From NCBI RefSeq assembly GCF_023715725.1, contig NZ_JAMBOT010000004.1:372001-436000 (forward strand): a DNA stretch of 64,000 nt. Direction: 5' to 3'. The position numbers and the translations under genes are program-made. This stretch comes from Paenibacillus pasadenensis. GTDB taxonomy: Bacteria; Bacillota; Bacilli; Paenibacillales; Paenibacillaceae. Shown in pieces: positions 53,820 to 62,562 of the stretch (positions are counted from its first letter, which is position 1; every line of letters begins with the position of its first letter). The notes beneath the pieces were generated by a model that saw only the letters and a list, made by a program, of their open reading frames with translations, did no database searches and was not told the origin of the DNA.

Positions 53820-54274
53820 TATTCACCATCCATCTTTTTCATATAATATATAGAACTAAAGTATTAATTAAATATTTTTGTACATCAAAAGTCACATGAG
53901 ATCTATACTAATCTATAAAATCCCCTCCCACAAGCAAATAAAATGAAGATAAAAATCGAATTTTGTCGAAAAAACAAAAAAACAGACTTAAAATAGCGAT
54001 TATAACCGTTATTTTAAGTCTAACCCCAACATTTATCGATAAATAAATAAATTAAAATATTGTTATATCTATAAGAGCTAAGACTTTTCCCTTGAAGGAA
54101 CAATAATCCAATTTTCAGTTAATTACGTGAAACAGCCTCTTGGAAAATCCGACAAATATGTTGTGATAAATTTCATTATTTGATATATGTAGACATTAAG
54201 GAAGTTGAACTTCTTTCCGTTTCTATTAATGGTAAAATTTTATTGTGTCAAAAGAAAAGGCTGGAGGGAAATTA
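53820..54274 (-). promoter_or_regulatory. Promoter and Spo0A-box-like region of the upstream RHS operon
   Basis: On the minus strand TTGTGG (53928-53933), 17 bp, TAGTAT (53905-53910). The 0A-box-like TGTCGAA is at 53964-53970 within ATCGAATTTTGTCGAA. The palindrome ATTTATCGATAAAT is at 54031-54044. A hairpin with AGACTTAAAATA arms (53984-54021) and a T-rich tail on the minus strand lies upstream of the promoter and would stop read-in. A one-mismatch 0A box (TCCGACA) is at 54148-54154. The remaining ~120 bp should hold the promoter of the plus-strand gene at 54275. Confidence 0.65.
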
Positions 54275-55081
54275 ATGAAATTGGAATCTAACGCTATTAC
54301 AGCAGCGCTTGAATCATCGACTAAATACCCGCTTGACGTAATGTCGGCTCTCAGAGCCCATCTTGGAGAAGAACCTGCAAGCACAACCGCGGATGAAACG
54401 ATTAACAATATACCAAAGGCTCAAGTTATGGATACTTACCTATCCTCAAAGGGAAACCCTAATGACAGGGCTCTGATTTGGGAATCCGTAGATAAAATAT
54501 TCTGGTTTAGTCTCGATAAAATGTCGGAAAACAATGAAGGCAATCTGCTCTCTTCCTATAATGTAGAGGTCATGCAGCATGTACGAAACGCGTTGAGCGG
54601 GGATTCAAACAACTCTACATTAGACTCACAAATTATGTCCATGAAGAAAAACGATGTCATGGAAAAGTTCCTTGAGTCTTATGGCAGCACAATCACGGGT
54701 GCGGATGCACGCCGAATTATTAACTACATATTTGGAGTAAACTTGGATGGAATCAGCGCTCTGGAGCGTTCCAGACTGACCCTCTATTCAAAAGGAGATT
54801 ACGAGCTTCTGACGCCGACGGATATCTTTATCGTGAGCTCCAATAAAGGAGACGTCAGCCTGTTTGTTGGAGTTACGGAATACTTTACGCAACAAACGGG
54901 ATTGGACTCCTTGCCGCAAGGAATTGCGACTTATTTGGAAGAGCTCGGATTCGCGCTTAACCCTGAAACGAAAAAACACGAGTATCACAATTCCACTGCG
55001 GAGTCTGTATCCGATCCTTTTAAAGGTCAGGTGATTTTCCCCGTCGTGAACTATATCAAGGATCACTACGCGAAAATATAA
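54275..55081 (+). CDS. Hypothetical cytoplasmic protein
   Basis: 268 residues from the ATG at 54275 behind GGAGGGAAATTA. No signal peptide or membrane segment; mostly helical with short motifs such as KYPLDVMSALRAHLGEE and ADARRIINYIFGVNLDGISA. No family recognised. It is the only plus-strand gene of the island, divergent from the upstream RHS operon and convergent with the membrane protein genes at 55-57 kb. Role unknown. Confidence 0.7.
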   Translation: MKLESNAITAALESSTKYPLDVMSALRAHLGEEPASTTADETINNIPKAQVMDTYLSSKGNPNDRALIWESVDKIFWFSLDKMSENNEGNLLSSYNVEVMQHVRNALSGDSNNSTLDSQIMSMKKNDVMEKFLESYGSTITGADARRIINYIFGVNLDGISALERSRLTLYSKGDYELLTPTDIFIVSSNKGDVSLFVGVTEYFTQQTGLDSLPQGIATYLEELGFALNPETKKHEYHNSTAESVSDPFKGQVIFPVVNYIKDHYAKI

Positions 55082-55100
55082 GTGGTACGAATTGCATAAA

Positions 55101-55129
55101 CAGAAGGGCAAGGATCCCTGGCCCTTCTG
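55101..55129. terminator. Bidirectional terminator between convergent genes
   Basis: CAGAAGGGC-N11-GCCCTTCTG between the stops at 55081 and 55135. T-runs are short. Confidence 0.6.
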
Positions 55130-55134
55130 GATAA

Positions 55135-55518
55135 TCAGTTTATATGCCTCTTTTCATTTTCTTTAGCTAAAAACAAAAGTATAATTGAGACGCCTAACAA
55201 GAAAAATTCTCTTTCCAAAGCTCCGAAACTCCAACCAAAAATAAATAAGAAGATAACTAAACATAAGGAAAAATAAACAATAAACCATTTATATAATTTT
55301 ACATAATAAGAATAATTGATTTTTCTCAGTAAAAACACTACTTCAACTACAATCATAATAGGAATGGAAAACAAATTAATGATGGTCAATAACTTAAAGC
55401 TAGGAATCGACGATTGATAGACTAGTGGATCATAAGTAAATATTTTCAAAAAACCAATAATAGAATCTAAAAGCAAATACAGCAAAAGAATTTTCACACA
55501 GATAAAAGCCACTTTCAT
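55135..55518 (-). CDS. Membrane protein paralogous to the RHS-linked one at 33112
   Basis: 127 residues, four hydrophobic helices, ATG behind GGGGGAGTTAATTT. Shares YDPLVYQSSIPSFK and the helix pattern with the protein after the first RHS gene. No RHS gene lies directly upstream, so it is probably an orphan immunity gene kept after loss or recombination of its toxin. Confidence 0.65.
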   Translation of the reverse strand: MKVAFICVKILLLYLLLDSIIGFLKIFTYDPLVYQSSIPSFKLLTIINLFSIPIMIVVEVVFLLRKINYSYYVKLYKWFIVYFSLCLVIFLFIFGWSFGALEREFFLLGVSIILLFLAKENEKRHIN

Positions 55519-55564
55519 AAATTAACTCCCCCGAAACGAACGACTAAGAACATCCATGATTCTT

Positions 55565-55867
55565 CTAAACAAGTTTAAACTCAATTAAAAACCGGCCTCG
55601 AACTGTCATTTTGCCGTAATCTCCAATATTTATTTTGTTATACTTATCGGGGCTCATAACTATTATCGTTATTTCCTGAAACCTTTCCGTATGTACGGTT
55701 ATCGTATAAGAGGTCATTTTGCTTGATACAGACATACTCTTCCATGCTTCTGACTTTTTAGATCGAATTTCACATTCAAATTCGTCGACTGGAAAATAAA
55801 CTGTAAACAGTTTAACCATCGATAGAACAATAAATAAAACTACAAATAATATGATAAAATTGTCCAT
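55565..55867 (-). CDS. Small membrane-anchored hypothetical protein
   Basis: 100 residues: one N-terminal helix (FIILFVVLFIVLSMVKLF) then a beta-rich domain ending YGKMTVRGRFLIEFK. Unrecognised. One of five consecutive minus-strand genes (55135-56969) that look like orphan immunity or accessory genes. Confidence 0.55.
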   Translation of the reverse strand: MDNFIILFVVLFIVLSMVKLFTVYFPVDEFECEIRSKKSEAWKSMSVSSKMTSYTITVHTERFQEITIIVMSPDKYNKINIGDYGKMTVRGRFLIEFKLV

Positions 55868-55882
55868 GTATTTATCATCCTT

Positions 55883-56161
55883 CTATGTGTTAGGAAAAGG
55901 CCTCGGGGTCAGATCTTCTTTACTTTTATTCCACCATTGCGAATCGTACCCATAGTATATGATGAAAGCCCAATCTCTCGGTGATTCATAGTTTAAAAAA
56001 TCTTCATCTTCATCAATAGGAGTAGAGTATCTTCCCCATAGGTAATTCATCCTTCCGACTGCTTCATCTTCAGTTATTCCAAATTCCTCAATCATTGCTT
56101 CTTTAATAGCTAAACATATAGAATAAGATTCATTATTTGAAATAAAGCTGAACTCTTTCAT
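55883..56161 (-). CDS. Small acidic hypothetical protein
   Basis: 92 residues from the ATG at 56161 behind TGGAGGGGAAT; a longer frame to 56209 overlaps the preceding gene and lacks a site. Sequence AIKEAMIEEFGITEDEAVGR, YYGYDSQWW. Small, acidic, cytoplasmic and next to a zinc-ribbon gene, as seen for immunity proteins. No family assigned. Confidence 0.6.
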   Translation of the reverse strand: MKEFSFISNNESYSICLAIKEAMIEEFGITEDEAVGRMNYLWGRYSTPIDEDEDFLNYESPRDWAFIIYYGYDSQWWNKSKEDLTPRPFPNT

Positions 56162-56180
56162 ATTCCCCTCCATCCAAACC

Positions 56181-56420
56181 TTAACAGCTTTCGACTGCTG
56201 CCTCGACAATATAAGTTTTAACTAATTTAATTCCGTCAAAAATCATTACCCTTTCACAAATAGGACATTTCCAAACCTCATATTTGGGATCGGGAATATT
56301 CTCAATACAATCTACCCCAAGTACTGCTTCAAATTCTCGGTCTGTATAAACGATTAGCTCTATATCATTTGGAACTTGAGTATTGGATAATACTTCTCCA
56401 CATTTACATTTGAATTTCAT
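56181..56420 (-). CDS. Small zinc-ribbon protein
   Basis: 79 residues with KCKCGE near the start and WKCPICERVMIF near the end, giving two Cys pairs likely to bind zinc. Acidic centre (YTDREFEAVLGVDCIENIPD). Unknown function; 19 bp before the next gene of the presumed operon. Confidence 0.6.
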   Translation of the reverse strand: MKFKCKCGEVLSNTQVPNDIELIVYTDREFEAVLGVDCIENIPDPKYEVWKCPICERVMIFDGIKLVKTYIVEAAVESC

Positions 56421-56441
56421 CTTATGTTAGTCCCCTTGAAT

Positions 56442-56969
56442 TTAAAAATAAAAAGGAATACAAACGATATAAATCAATACATTTCCTATTATATTTACCG
56501 GAGAAATGTTTCCTAGCTGATCTAAGCGAGGACTGCCTGTTATTCCCTCAACAACTACAGCTTTTTTGTTGTCATATTTAGAAACCAGCACGTCTACCAA
56601 TTCTTCTTCATTTTCTGTCTCTATATCGAATAAATTTACAAATCCCCTTTCGTTATTAACCCCATTAAACTCGTATGTAGTTTTCAAAATTTGCTTATTC
56701 CCAAAAACAAAATGAGTCGGTTCGCGTCTAACAAATCTGGCAGTCATTAAAACACCGTTCTTCAACATAATCAGTTGATTAAATGTTCTAATCCATAAGC
56801 TAATTAATATTCCAATTACGATAAGAGCAATAAAGAGGAAAACCAGGTATCGATCATAAATCAAACCTAGTCGCAAAAAAAGAATAGAGAAGATAAGACA
56901 AATCTGACAAGAGTAAAATTTTCCTCCTGCAAACATTTTGAACAATAAGGATATCGGAATTTTTCTCAC
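56442..56969 (-). CDS. Hypothetical two-helix membrane protein
   Basis: 175 residues from a GTG behind GAGGATC. Two N-terminal membrane helices (YSCQICLIFSILFLRLGLIY, LVFLFIALIVIGILISLWI), then a ~100-residue soluble part (FGNKQILKTTYEFNG, VVVEGITGSPRLDQLGNI) and a last hydrophobic stretch. No family recognised. First of the 55-57 kb gene series. Confidence 0.55.
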   Translation of the reverse strand: MRKIPISLLFKMFAGGKFYSCQICLIFSILFLRLGLIYDRYLVFLFIALIVIGILISLWIRTFNQLIMLKNGVLMTARFVRREPTHFVFGNKQILKTTYEFNGVNNERGFVNLFDIETENEEELVDVLVSKYDNKKAVVVEGITGSPRLDQLGNISPVNIIGNVLIYIVCIPFYF

Positions 56970-57063
56970 TTTTTTGATCCTCTTTCTTGCTGCCCGCTTT
57001 TTTACATACTAAATGTATATTAATGGAATCCCGCGAAATCTGCACCATTAATCCTGCAAACAC

Positions 57064-57116
57064 AAAAAAACCTCAATCCAATAACGCATAAGCTGCGTTT
57101 TGAATCGAGGTTTTAC
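57064..57116 (-). terminator. Terminator of the amino acid ABC operon
   Basis: On the minus strand AAAACCTCGATTC...GGATTGAGGTTTTTTT with an inner ACGCAGCTTATGCGT. It lies 14 bp behind the ATPase stop and marks the right border of the AT-rich island. Confidence 0.85.
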
Positions 57117-57129
57117 TTTTAACATACAA

Positions 57130-57852
57130 TCACAAAACCTTGGACAAAAACTCCTTTGTCCTTGCATGCTGAGGATTGCTCAGCACCTCGCGCGGATTGC
57201 CCTCTTCCACGATGTAACCGCCGTCCATAAAGATCAAGCGGTCGGCGACCTCGCGGGCGAAGCCCATCTCATGCGTGACGATGACCATCGTCATGCCGTT
57301 TTGCGCCAGGCGCTTCATGACGTCGAGCACCTCGCCGACCATTTCCGGGTCAAGCGCGGACGTCGGCTCGTCGAACAGCATCACCTCGGGTTGCATCGCC
57401 AGCGCGCGGGCGATTGCAATACGCTGCTTCTGGCCCCCGGACAGGCTGTCGGGACGCACATCCCGTTTTTCCTCCAGGCCGACGGTGCGAAGCAGCTCCA
57501 ACGCGATTTTCTCTGCTTCTTCCTTGCTCACGCCTTTTACTTTGCGCGGAGTAATCGTCAGATTTTCCATCACGGACATGTGCGGGAAAAGATTAAAATG
57601 CTGAAACACCATGCCCATCTTCTGACGAATCACATTGAGCTCCCGCTGGGCCGACGTCACATCGTTGTCCTTGAAGCGGATCGTGCCGCCTGTCGGCTCC
57701 TCCAGCCGGTTGAGGCAGCGGAGGAAGGTGCTTTTGCCGGAGCCGCTGGGCCCGATGACGGCGACAACTTCGCCCTTTTGAATGGTGGCGTCGATGCCCT
57801 TGAGCACTTCATTGCTGCCAAAGGATTTGCGCAGTCCTTGAATCTCGATCAT
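57130..57852 (-). CDS. Polar amino acid ABC transporter ATP-binding protein
   Basis: 240 residues, GlnQ/ArtM type. Walker [11 protein letters not shown]-loop [12 protein letters not shown], signature [15 protein letters not shown], Walker [15 protein letters not shown] and switch His in VTHEMGFA. Its start overlaps the permease stop by 4 bases. Third gene of a binding protein-permease-ATPase operon; arginine is the likely substrate given rocF/rocD next to it. Confidence 0.9.
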   Translation of the reverse strand: MIEIQGLRKSFGSNEVLKGIDATIQKGEVVAVIGPSGSGKSTFLRCLNRLEEPTGGTIRFKDNDVTSAQRELNVIRQKMGMVFQHFNLFPHMSVMENLTITPRKVKGVSKEEAEKIALELLRTVGLEEKRDVRPDSLSGGQKQRIAIARALAMQPEVMLFDEPTSALDPEMVGEVLDVMKRLAQNGMTMVIVTHEMGFAREVADRLIFMDGGYIVEEGNPREVLSNPQHARTKEFLSKVL

Positions 57853-58502
57853 CGTTTGCCCAGCCTCCTTTCAAGCAGATTCAACAGCTGCGACAGTGTA
57901 AAGGTCATAACAAAGTACACGGCTGCCGCTACGAGCAGCGGCTCCATCGGCAAATACGTGACACTCTGCACGGCGCGCGAGTTGTAAAGCAGCTCGGCGA
58001 TGCCGATGACGGAGACGAGAGATGAATCTTTAATAATGACGATCAGCTCATTGCCGATAGCCGGCAGCATGTTGCGGAACGCCTGCGGCAGCACGATAAG
58101 TCTCATTGCCATGCCGCGCGACATGCCAAGCGAACGTGCTGCCTCGGTTTGGCCTTTGTCGATTGCCTGGATGCCCGCACGGAACACCTCCGCCATATAA
58201 GCGGCGCTGTTGATCGTGAGCGCGACAACGCCAGACATAAACGCAGGCAAATTGATGCCAAAGTTGGTCAATCCGTAATGGATAATTAGAATCTGCACGA
58301 GCATCGGCGTACCGCGGATAATTTCAATATAAGCCGATGCGATGAATTTGACGATCCAGATTCGAGACAGGCGCATCAGGGCAAAAAGGATGCCGAACAA
58401 GGTTCCGAACAATACGCCAAATACGGATAGCTTCAGCGTCATCCATGCCCCGTCTAGAAAGTAGGAACTATACTCGCCAAAAAATGAAAAATCCAAGTTC
58501 AT
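57849..58502 (-). CDS. Polar amino acid ABC transporter permease
   Basis: 217 residues of the HisM/GlnP family: [37 protein letters not shown], and the EAA loop [20 protein letters not shown]. Works as a homodimer with the ATPase it overlaps. 22 bp behind the binding-protein gene. Confidence 0.9.
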   Translation of the reverse strand: MNLDFSFFGEYSSYFLDGAWMTLKLSVFGVLFGTLFGILFALMRLSRIWIVKFIASAYIEIIRGTPMLVQILIIHYGLTNFGINLPAFMSGVVALTINSAAYMAEVFRAGIQAIDKGQTEAARSLGMSRGMAMRLIVLPQAFRNMLPAIGNELIVIIKDSSLVSVIGIAELLYNSRAVQSVTYLPMEPLLVAAAVYFVMTFTLSQLLNLLERRLGKR

Positions 58503-58524
58503 TTAAACGCGCTCCGTCCGTCTG

Positions 58525-59337
58525 TTATTCGCCGACAAGCTCGTTGGCCTCAACGACAAACCGCTCAATATCTTTGTTAGCCTGCAGGCGTTCAATCGTT
58601 TTGTTCACGGAATCCAGCAGCTCCTTGTTGCCTTTTTTGATGGCGATTGCAGAGCCGGACTCTTCCTTCGACTGCTCGATTTTGACGCCGGACAGCACGA
58701 TATCCTTTTGCGTCTTCAGGTACTGGTCACCAACCGGCTTTTCGACGATCAGCGCATCAACACGGCCGCTTGTGAGCTCCATGATCAGCTCCGGAATTTT
58801 AGCGAGCGACGTCAGCTGGGCTCCTTCAACTTCTTTCGCAATGCCTTCTTGAATGGAGCCTTTTTGCACGCCAACCTTTTTGCCCTTCAAGCTATCAAGC
58901 GAGGTGAAGTTGCCTTCTTCGCCCTTTTTAACGAGGACGGCTTGCTCCGCATAATAGTAGATGTTCGAAAAATCAACGTTCTTTTTGCGTTCTTCCGTCG
59001 GAGTCATGCCCGAAATGACAAAATCAACTTTACCGCTGTTCAGAGCAAGCAGCAGCCCGTCGAAATCCATGTCGCTGATTTCCAGCTTGGCGTTCATGTC
59101 CTTGGCGATTTCCTTGGCGATTTCGATGTCAAAACCAACAATCGTATCTTTGCCGTCGATTTTTTTGTGGAACTCATAAGGAGCGTAATCCGCGCTTGTG
59201 CCGAGCACAATCGTTTTTTGCTCTTCGGCGCCGCTTCCGCCCGTATTGTTGGCTGCGTTGTTATCCGTGCCGCCCTTCTGTCCGCATGCACTCAGCAGCA
59301 GCGCTGCCGCAATAGTTACTGCCCATACCTTTTTCAT
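58525..59337 (-). CDS. Amino acid ABC transporter substrate-binding lipoprotein
   Basis: 270 residues. Lipoprotein signal with lipobox LLSAC (Cys18). SBP family 3 motifs: GTSADYAPYEFHKKIDGKD, GFDIEIAKEIAK, and SGMTPTEERKKNVDFS, whose Arg binds the amino acid carboxylate. Similar in layout to Bacillus arginine-binding ArtP. Context (arginase, ornithine aminotransferase, shared GTATAC sites) points to arginine or ornithine; not proven by sequence. Confidence 0.9.
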   Translation of the reverse strand: MKKVWAVTIAAALLLSACGQKGGTDNNAANNTGGSGAEEQKTIVLGTSADYAPYEFHKKIDGKDTIVGFDIEIAKEIAKDMNAKLEISDMDFDGLLLALNSGKVDFVISGMTPTEERKKNVDFSNIYYYAEQAVLVKKGEEGNFTSLDSLKGKKVGVQKGSIQEGIAKEVEGAQLTSLAKIPELIMELTSGRVDALIVEKPVGDQYLKTQKDIVLSGVKIEQSKEESGSAIAIKKGNKELLDSVNKTIERLQANKDIERFVVEANELVGE

Positions 59338-59368
59338 TTCTCTATCTCCCTTACTCTAATAAAATGGT

Positions 59369-59381
59369 TGAATATTATTCA
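59369..59381 (-). promoter_or_regulatory. ARG-box-like palindrome before the ABC operon
   Basis: TGAATATTATTCA, 31 bp upstream of the binding-protein ATG. It is close to the ArgR/AhrC box (TGAATAATTATTCA) but one base shorter. Arginine-dependent control would fit the gene content. Confidence 0.4.
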
Positions 59382-59704
59382 CTAAAGTTAATAATTAATT
59401 ACCGTTTGACAGTATAACATTGCCTGAGTCATAGCACAATGGCTCGGTATAAATATACAATTACCTTCTTTTACACATTAAAAGTAATTTATCTTAGTGC
59501 AATACTATTACTTTTACTCTTTAATGCTTTGTAGCAGCTTCGCATTATTCCGTTACTATAGAGACGAACGGGAGTAAAAGGCCTTATCAGGATGCACATC
59601 CAGCCATTACCCTATCCCATATTTCCCTACGCAAACCTGAAAATGCTTAGTGCTTCAAAATCCGGCCTTCTAGGTTCCCCATCCTTTTAACAGCCATCTG
59701 TAAA

Positions 59705-59752
59705 ATGTATACAATATTCATAACACTGTATACGATACGCAATTGAGTATAC
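59705..59752. promoter_or_regulatory. Three GTATAC operators spaced ~20 bp
   Basis: GTATAC palindromes at 59707-59712 (ATGTATACAA), 59728-59733 and 59747-59752, centres 21 and 19 bp apart, i.e. on one face of the helix. The same core stands before rocD and before gntR. It matches the GntR/FadR half-site logic (TNGT..ACNA). Apart from these sites, the ARG box and the rocF terminator, the 59338-59965 gap contains no gene. Confidence 0.5.
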
Positions 59753-59913
59753 CATCCCCGCACCGTTCTGGACAGGCTTTTCCCGGAATTTTGCGATACG
59801 TCATGAATTCATCAAAATGAGTTTCACAATGTATCTTTATTCAACTAATTCGATTCAAAAGGTATCCTGGTGGCAGCTTGTCCGGTGAACAAGGCGAAAA
59901 AGGAATCAAAAAA

Positions 59914-59948
59914 AACCGGGAAGTCGCTTTGTCTGCAGCCTCCCGGTT
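59914..59948 (-). terminator. Terminator of rocD-rocF
   Basis: On the minus strand AACCGGGAGGC...CTTCCCGGTTTTTTTT, 17 bp behind the rocF stop. Confidence 0.85.
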
Positions 59949-59965
59949 GTGTAATGTAACGCTTC

Positions 59966-60907
59966 CTATAATATTCGTTTGCCCAGCGCGGAAGCAGCCA
60001 GCTCTACGGCAAGCCGCGCTGTACGGCGGCTGTTGTCCAGCAGCGGATTGACCTCGACGAGCTCAAGCGAGGTGACAAGGCCGCTTTCCGCCAGCAGCTC
60101 CATCGCATAATGCGCTTCGCGGTAGCTGAGGCCGCCCGGCACCGGCGTGCCGACGCCGCATGCTTCCGTCGGATCGAGGCAATCGAGATCAAAGCTGATA
60201 TGCAGCCCGTCCGTGCCCCGGCCGGCAATCGCAATCGCCTGCTCCATTACGGCATGGATGCCTAAACGGTCAATTTCATGCATTGTGAAGCAGCTGATTC
60301 CCTCAGCGCGAATAAACTCCTTTTCCCCCTGGTCCAAATCGCGGGCACCGACGATGACGACATTTTCCTTGCGGATAAAAGGTCCGGCTCCTGCGATGTC
60401 CTTCAGGGTAAAAGAGCCTCTGCCGACGGCCGCAGCCAGCGACATGCCGTGAATATTGCCGCTCGGAGTCGTTTCCTCCGTATTAAGATCGCCATGCGCG
60501 TCGAACCAGATCAGCCCAAGATTGCTGTAATGTCCGGTCAGTCCCGCCAGCGTACCGATGGCTATGCTATGATCGCCGCCCATAACGAGCGGAAATAATC
60601 CGGCTCCTACCGTCCGGTATACCTGTTCGCCCAACAGTCCGGCCATCTCCTTTACTTCCGGGAGATACTTCATTTTCGCGAGCGCAGGAGCTGGCTCCGC
60701 CGCCAGTCTAGGCACATCAACGACGATTTCACCGGCCAGCTCCAGGTTCATGTTTTTCAGCTGGCGCTTCATACCGGCTTCCATGATGCTTTCCGGGCCA
60801 AGCTCGGCACCGGCTCTTCCACAGCCCAGCCAGAACGGCGCATGGATGAGCTGGATTTTTTTCGCGGCTTCCGGACAGCTCCTAAAATTCTCTGCTTGGC
60901 TGAACAT
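59966..60907 (-). CDS. rocF: Arginase
   Basis: 313 residues hydrolysing arginine to ornithine and urea. The Mn-binding motifs are all present: GGDHSIAIGT, IWFDAHGDLNTEETTPSGN and SFDLDCLDPTEACGVGTP. Start behind GAAGGGGTAATCTGCC. Second gene of rocD-rocF (41 bp gap). The N-terminus carries ~17 residues before the usual IQLIHAPFWLGCGR start. Confidence 0.95.
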   Translation of the reverse strand: MFSQAENFRSCPEAAKKIQLIHAPFWLGCGRAGAELGPESIMEAGMKRQLKNMNLELAGEIVVDVPRLAAEPAPALAKMKYLPEVKEMAGLLGEQVYRTVGAGLFPLVMGGDHSIAIGTLAGLTGHYSNLGLIWFDAHGDLNTEETTPSGNIHGMSLAAAVGRGSFTLKDIAGAGPFIRKENVVIVGARDLDQGEKEFIRAEGISCFTMHEIDRLGIHAVMEQAIAIAGRGTDGLHISFDLDCLDPTEACGVGTPVPGGLSYREAHYAMELLAESGLVTSLELVEVNPLLDNSRRTARLAVELAASALGKRIL

Positions 60908-60948
60908 GGCAGATTACCCCTTCGCAATATGGAATTAGCTATCTCAAA

Positions 60949-62142
60949 TCAATCTGAGGCCAGCACCAAACGCAGCCGCTCCAGCGCCCATTCCAGCTCT
61001 TCCTCCGTAATCGTAAGCGGCGGCGCGAGGCGGATTGTGTTTTCATGAGTCTCCTTGCAAAGCAGGCCGAGCTGCATGAGCTGCTCGCAATAAGGCCGGG
61101 CCGGGCCATGCAGCTCCACGCCGATGAACAAGCCGGAGCCGCGGATTTCCTTGACCGCCGGACTGTTCATCTCATGCAGTCTCTGCATTACGAGCTCACC
61201 GAGCCGATGCGATCGTCCTGCAAGATCATCCTGCTCCAGCACGTTTAAGGCGGCTGTCGCCACAGCGCAGGCAAGCGGATTCCCCCCGAAGGTGGACCCA
61301 TGCGAGCCCGGCTCGAACAATTCCAGCACTTCCTCGCTCGAGGCGACTGCGGATATAGGCAGAATGCCTCCGCCGAGCGCTTTTCCCATGACATACATAT
61401 CCGGCGTGACGCCTTCGCGGTCGCAGGCAAAACGTTTGCCGGTCCGCCCAAAGCCGGTCTGAATCTCGTCGGCGATAAAAAGCACTCGATGGCGGTCGCA
61501 CAGCTCGCGGATGCTGCGAAGATAACCTTCCGGCGGCAGTACGATGCCGGCTTCCCCTTGAATCGGCTCGACAAGCACGGCGGCCGTACGTTCGGTAACA
61601 GCAGCCTCCATCGCTGCGAGGTCGCCGTAAGGGACTAGCATAAATCCGGGCAGGAACGGGCCAAAATCGCTGCGGTATTCCTCATGCGAAGAGAAGGACG
61701 TAATCGCCAGCGTCCGGCCGTGGAAGTTCCCGGTGCATACGATAATTTCCGCCTCGTTGGACGGCACGCCTTTCACCCGGTAAGCCCAGCGGCGAGCCGC
61801 CTTAAGCGCGGTTTCTACCGCCTCGGCTCCGGTATTCATGGCAATAATTTTGCTTTTGCCCGTGTAGGCAGCAAGCTTTTCATAAAACTCTCCTGCCGCC
61901 GTGCTGTGAAATGCCCGTGAGGTCAGCGTTACACGTTCGGCCTGCTCCTTCAGCGCGGCAATGAGCGCCGGATGGCGATGCCCATGATTAAGCGCCGAAT
62001 AGGCGCTGAGGAAGTCCATATATGATTTGCCTTCCGGGCTTTTCACCCAAACACCCTCGGCCTCCTCGATAACAACAGGCAGCGGATGATAATTATGCGC
62101 AGCATATTTTTCAGATACAGCAATGGCGCGGGCAGAATTCAT
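60949..62142 (-). CDS. rocD: Ornithine aminotransferase
   Basis: 397 residues from the ATG at 62142 behind GGGAGAGGTTTT; a frame reaching 62190 would begin inside the GTATAC operator. Class III PLP aminotransferase: [41 protein letters not shown] and the PLP Lys in [12 protein letters not shown]. Converts ornithine and 2-oxoglutarate to glutamate semialdehyde and glutamate, directly after arginase in the pathway. Confidence 0.93.
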   Translation of the reverse strand: MNSARAIAVSEKYAAHNYHPLPVVIEEAEGVWVKSPEGKSYMDFLSAYSALNHGHRHPALIAALKEQAERVTLTSRAFHSTAAGEFYEKLAAYTGKSKIIAMNTGAEAVETALKAARRWAYRVKGVPSNEAEIIVCTGNFHGRTLAITSFSSHEEYRSDFGPFLPGFMLVPYGDLAAMEAAVTERTAAVLVEPIQGEAGIVLPPEGYLRSIRELCDRHRVLFIADEIQTGFGRTGKRFACDREGVTPDMYVMGKALGGGILPISAVASSEEVLELFEPGSHGSTFGGNPLACAVATAALNVLEQDDLAGRSHRLGELVMQRLHEMNSPAVKEIRGSGLFIGVELHGPARPYCEQLMQLGLLCKETHENTIRLAPPLTITEEELEWALERLRLVLASD

Positions 62143-62180
62143 AAAACCTCTCCCATCTGCATGTTTATGAATATTGTATT

Positions 62181-62222
62181 TTGTATACAAATCTTGCGAT
62201 TAAAAAACCCGGACTCTCCGGG
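62181..62222 (-). promoter_or_regulatory. rocD upstream region: GTATAC operator and terminator hairpin
   Basis: TTGTATACAA (62181-62190), a perfect 10-bp palindrome, lies 39 bp before the rocD ATG. Immediately upstream is a minus-strand hairpin CCCGGA-GAG-TCCGGG with a TTTTTT tail (62202-62222) that can stop read-in or act as an attenuator. The 14-mer TATGAATATTGTAT next to the operator recurs, inverted, at the site before the ABC operon. The rest of 62223-62492 shows nothing recognisable. Confidence 0.5.
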
Positions 62223-62492
62223 GCTTCCCAATCGACGCAGCAAGATGCTGCTACATTCTATGCCGCTGTCTGCTGCATGATTCCTTCTCGCTGGCCTATT
62301 TTGAACCTAGTTATGATTACGCTTACATTGTTGTGTGTGTGAAAGCATAACATATCCCCCGTTTTCCGGCAACGAAATATTCTGACTTTAAATCAAAGCT
62401 CAAGTTATTTTTATTTCTCATTCAGGAGAGTTTTTCAGCTTTATTCGCTTGATGAAAGCCGGGAAGCGGTGATATGATGGCGATAGATTATT

Positions 62493-62502
62493 TTGTATAC
62501 AT
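62493..62502 (+). promoter_or_regulatory. GTATAC operator before gntR
   Basis: TTGTATACAT, 61 bp before the gntR ATG, same core as the sites before rocD and the ABC operon. Suggests autoregulation. Confidence 0.5.
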
Positions 62503-62562
62503 TATTCTGCATATCCATGCACTGATCAGCGTTTCGGAATTCATCGGAAAAGGAGTCTTGGC

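Noticed and set aside
53968-54021. Leader attenuator of the upstream RHS operon
   Set aside because: The hairpin with T-run is in the right orientation, but it lies upstream of the conserved -35/-10 pair at 53905-53933, so it would insulate rather than attenuate.
57100-57987. 295-codon plus-strand frame opposite the ABC ATPase
   Set aside because: Antisense shadow; the minus-strand ATPase motifs are complete.
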